Below, piece after piece: positions 62,745 through 64,000 of a stretch of DNA of 64,000 nucleotides. Below the pieces are notes generated by a model. It was not told where the DNA came from. It made no database searches and saw nothing but the letters and a program-made list of their open reading frames with translations. Each line of letters begins with the position of its first letter. Within the stretch, counting starts at the first letter, position 1. The position numbers were made by a program, and so were the translations under genes. Source of the stretch: Aldehydirespirator sp963667505 (GTDB lineage: Bacteria > Actinomycetota > Acidimicrobiia > Acidimicrobiales > Aldehydirespiratoraceae). The DNA lies in contig OY763490.2 of NCBI GenBank assembly GCA_963667505.2, positions 1,488,001-1,552,000 on the forward strand. The letters are read 5' to 3'.

Positions 62745-63941
62745 ATGACTTCACCTACCAAACCCAATCGGCACCGTCGAACCATCGCCGCACTCCTGGC
62801 CGGAGTAGCGGTGGTGGCCTTGGTGGCCGCCTCGTGCGGCGGCGACGACGACAAGTCGGTCGACGCCGCTGTGCTCGGCGACGCCGTGTCCACCTACGCA
62901 GCAGGCGTGCACTCGGCCTACGCGACCAGCGCCGCGTCGGCCCGGGCCATGGACGCTGCCATCGACGCCTTCCTCGAGGCGCCCTCGCAGGCCTCGCTGC
63001 ACGCGGCCCGCCAAGCGTGGCTCGTGGCCCGCGACGACTACGGCCCCACCGAGGTGTTCCGCTTCTACGGCGGGCCGATAGACGACGAGGAGACCGGCAC
63101 CGAGGGGCTCATCAACGCCTGGCCGCTGGACGAGGCCTACATCGACTACGTCGAGGGCGCCCCCGACGCAGGCATCGTCAACAGCCCGGACGACTATCCC
63201 GAGATCGACGCCTCGCTCCTGCTGGAGCTCAACGAGGTGGGCGGCGAGGCCAACGTCTCCACCGGCTGGCACGCCATCGAGTTCCTGCTGTGGGGTCAGG
63301 ACCTCGACGACGGCGGCCCCGGCGACCGCCCGTTCACCGACTTCACCACGGCCGACAACGCCGACCGGCGAGCCGAGTACCTCAGCGTGGCCAGCGACCA
63401 GCTCGTCGCACACCTCGATGAGCTGGTCGCCGCCTGGGCGCCCGGCGCGTCCAACTACCGGGCCGGCTTCGAGTCGATGAGCCATCTCGACGCGCTGCAG
63501 ATGGCGTTCACCGGCATCGGCGAGATGTCGCGGGGCGAACTGGCCGGCGAGCGCATGAGCGTGGCCTACACCGAGCGCTCCCAGGAGGACGAGCACTCGT
63601 GCTTCTCGGACAACACCACCGCCGACATCATCGGCAACGCACGAGGCATCGAGATGGTGCTGCTGGGCAGCTATCCCGGCGGCGTGTCGGGCACCGGCCT
63701 GCTCGACGCTGTAGCCGAGGCCGACAGCGAACTGGCCCGGCAGCTCCGCGGCGAGGTGGCCACTAGCCTGAGCCTGTCCCGGGCGATCCCGGCACCCTTC
63801 GACCAGCACCTGCGCGACGGCGTGTCCGACGAGGATCCCGGCCGCCGGTCGGTCCTGTCCGCCATCGAGGCACTCGAGACGCAGACCGACACGATCGTCG
63901 ACGCGGCCGACGCCTTGGGCATAGCCCTGAACGTCAGCTGA
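62745..63941 (+). CDS. imelysin-family (EfeO/IrpA-like) lipoprotein
   Basis: 398 residues. Lipoprotein signal with lipobox VAASC (Cys31). The imelysin core has AWLVARDDYGPTEVFRFYGGPID, GWHAIEFLLWGQD (the GxHxxE motif) and SQEDEHSCFSDNT. Family members are iron-regulated outer-face proteins that bind or take up iron. No EfeU/EfeB partner is in the window. No strong ribosome-binding site precedes the ATG. Confidence 0.85.
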   Translation: MTSPTKPNRHRRTIAALLAGVAVVALVAASCGGDDDKSVDAAVLGDAVSTYAAGVHSAYATSAASARAMDAAIDAFLEAPSQASLHAARQAWLVARDDYGPTEVFRFYGGPIDDEETGTEGLINAWPLDEAYIDYVEGAPDAGIVNSPDDYPEIDASLLLELNEVGGEANVSTGWHAIEFLLWGQDLDDGGPGDRPFTDFTTADNADRRAEYLSVASDQLVAHLDELVAAWAPGASNYRAGFESMSHLDALQMAFTGIGEMSRGELAGERMSVAYTERSQEDEHSCFSDNTTADIIGNARGIEMVLLGSYPGGVSGTGLLDAVAEADSELARQLRGEVATSLSLSRAIPAPFDQHLRDGVSDEDPGRRSVLSAIEALETQTDTIVDAADALGIALNVS

Positions 63942-63954
63942 CGGCCTTTGGCCG
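63942..63954 (+). terminator. short hairpin after the imelysin gene
   Basis: CGGCC-TTT-GGCCG follows the stop directly. A weak 5-bp stem; its role is uncertain. The last 46 bases of the window hold nothing I recognise. Confidence 0.25.
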
Positions 63955-64000
63955 GGAGGTCGCGCGTCACGTAGCCAGAACGTAGCTAGGGAGTGCCTTT

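Overview
The window is a chromosomal segment of a high-GC actinobacterium. GTG starts are frequent and four-base stop/start overlaps common. A DUF512 radical-SAM gene sits beside der, lepA-hrcA-dnaJ-rsmE form one block next to rpsT, and there is a TIGR03617-like F420-dependent oxidoreductase. Many acyl-CoA genes and large secreted SLH/RCC1 and FN3 proteins point to Acidimicrobiia (an inference from gene content, not a phylogeny). Two tRNA genes are present, tRNA-Pro(GGG) and tRNA-Ala(GGC).

Layout. 0.2-1.5 kb: a tyrosine phosphatase and a decayed hicAB module. 1.5-9.2 kb: a scrambled, repeatedly duplicated accessory region. It carries a cassette of antitoxin-like gene, RelE/ParE-like toxin, dienelactone-hydrolase-like gene and PIG-L deacetylase in one intact copy, one internally deleted copy, one copy lacking the toxin pair, and a 3' remnant. 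An SDR gene, a broken DUF4143 ATPase, a Rieske oxygenase fragment and a possible transposase tail lie among them. 9.2-13.4 kb: an SLH-RCC1 surface protein. 13.7-17.5 kb: MOSC, DUF2784, a Rieske oxygenase and a KhtT/KhtU-like K+/H+ antiporter pair. 17.8-23.5 kb: an 1896-residue FN3 protein. 23.5-27.4 kb: a sulfatase, tRNA-Pro, a zinc-ribbon protein and a SpoIIE phosphatase. 27.5-30.5 kb: der and a frameshifted DUF512 gene. 30.6-33.2 kb: a membrane pseudokinase, a small coupled ORF and a LysM protein. 33.3-43.4 kb: housekeeping genes rsmE, dnaJ, hrcA, lepA, rpsT, holA, comEC, comEA and a thioredoxin co-chaperone. 43.5-60.2 kb: a catabolic region with an F420 enzyme, an AGPS-like flavoenzyme, an MttB-family methyltransferase, two CaiB-type CoA-transferases, a HIBADH-like dehydrogenase, an APH-like kinase, Tpx, a PLP decarboxylase, an HpcH aldolase, two acyl-CoA dehydrogenases and a MaoC protein. 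60.2-64 kb: a coiled-coil protein, a molybdopterin protein, xylAB and protease remnants, and an imelysin lipoprotein behind an IdeR-like palindrome.

Two themes stand out. First, small tandem duplications are common, and several have a period of about 72 bp. They often contain translation-start regions (before the LysM protein and one acyl-CoA dehydrogenase) or a 48-bp inverted-repeat element found as two pairs. Second, there are many broken or frameshifted genes (hicA, the PIG-L copy, DUF4143, DUF512, CaiB, xylAB, a protease tail). Some are clear decay; the single-base frameshifts in DUF512 and CaiB could be assembly errors.
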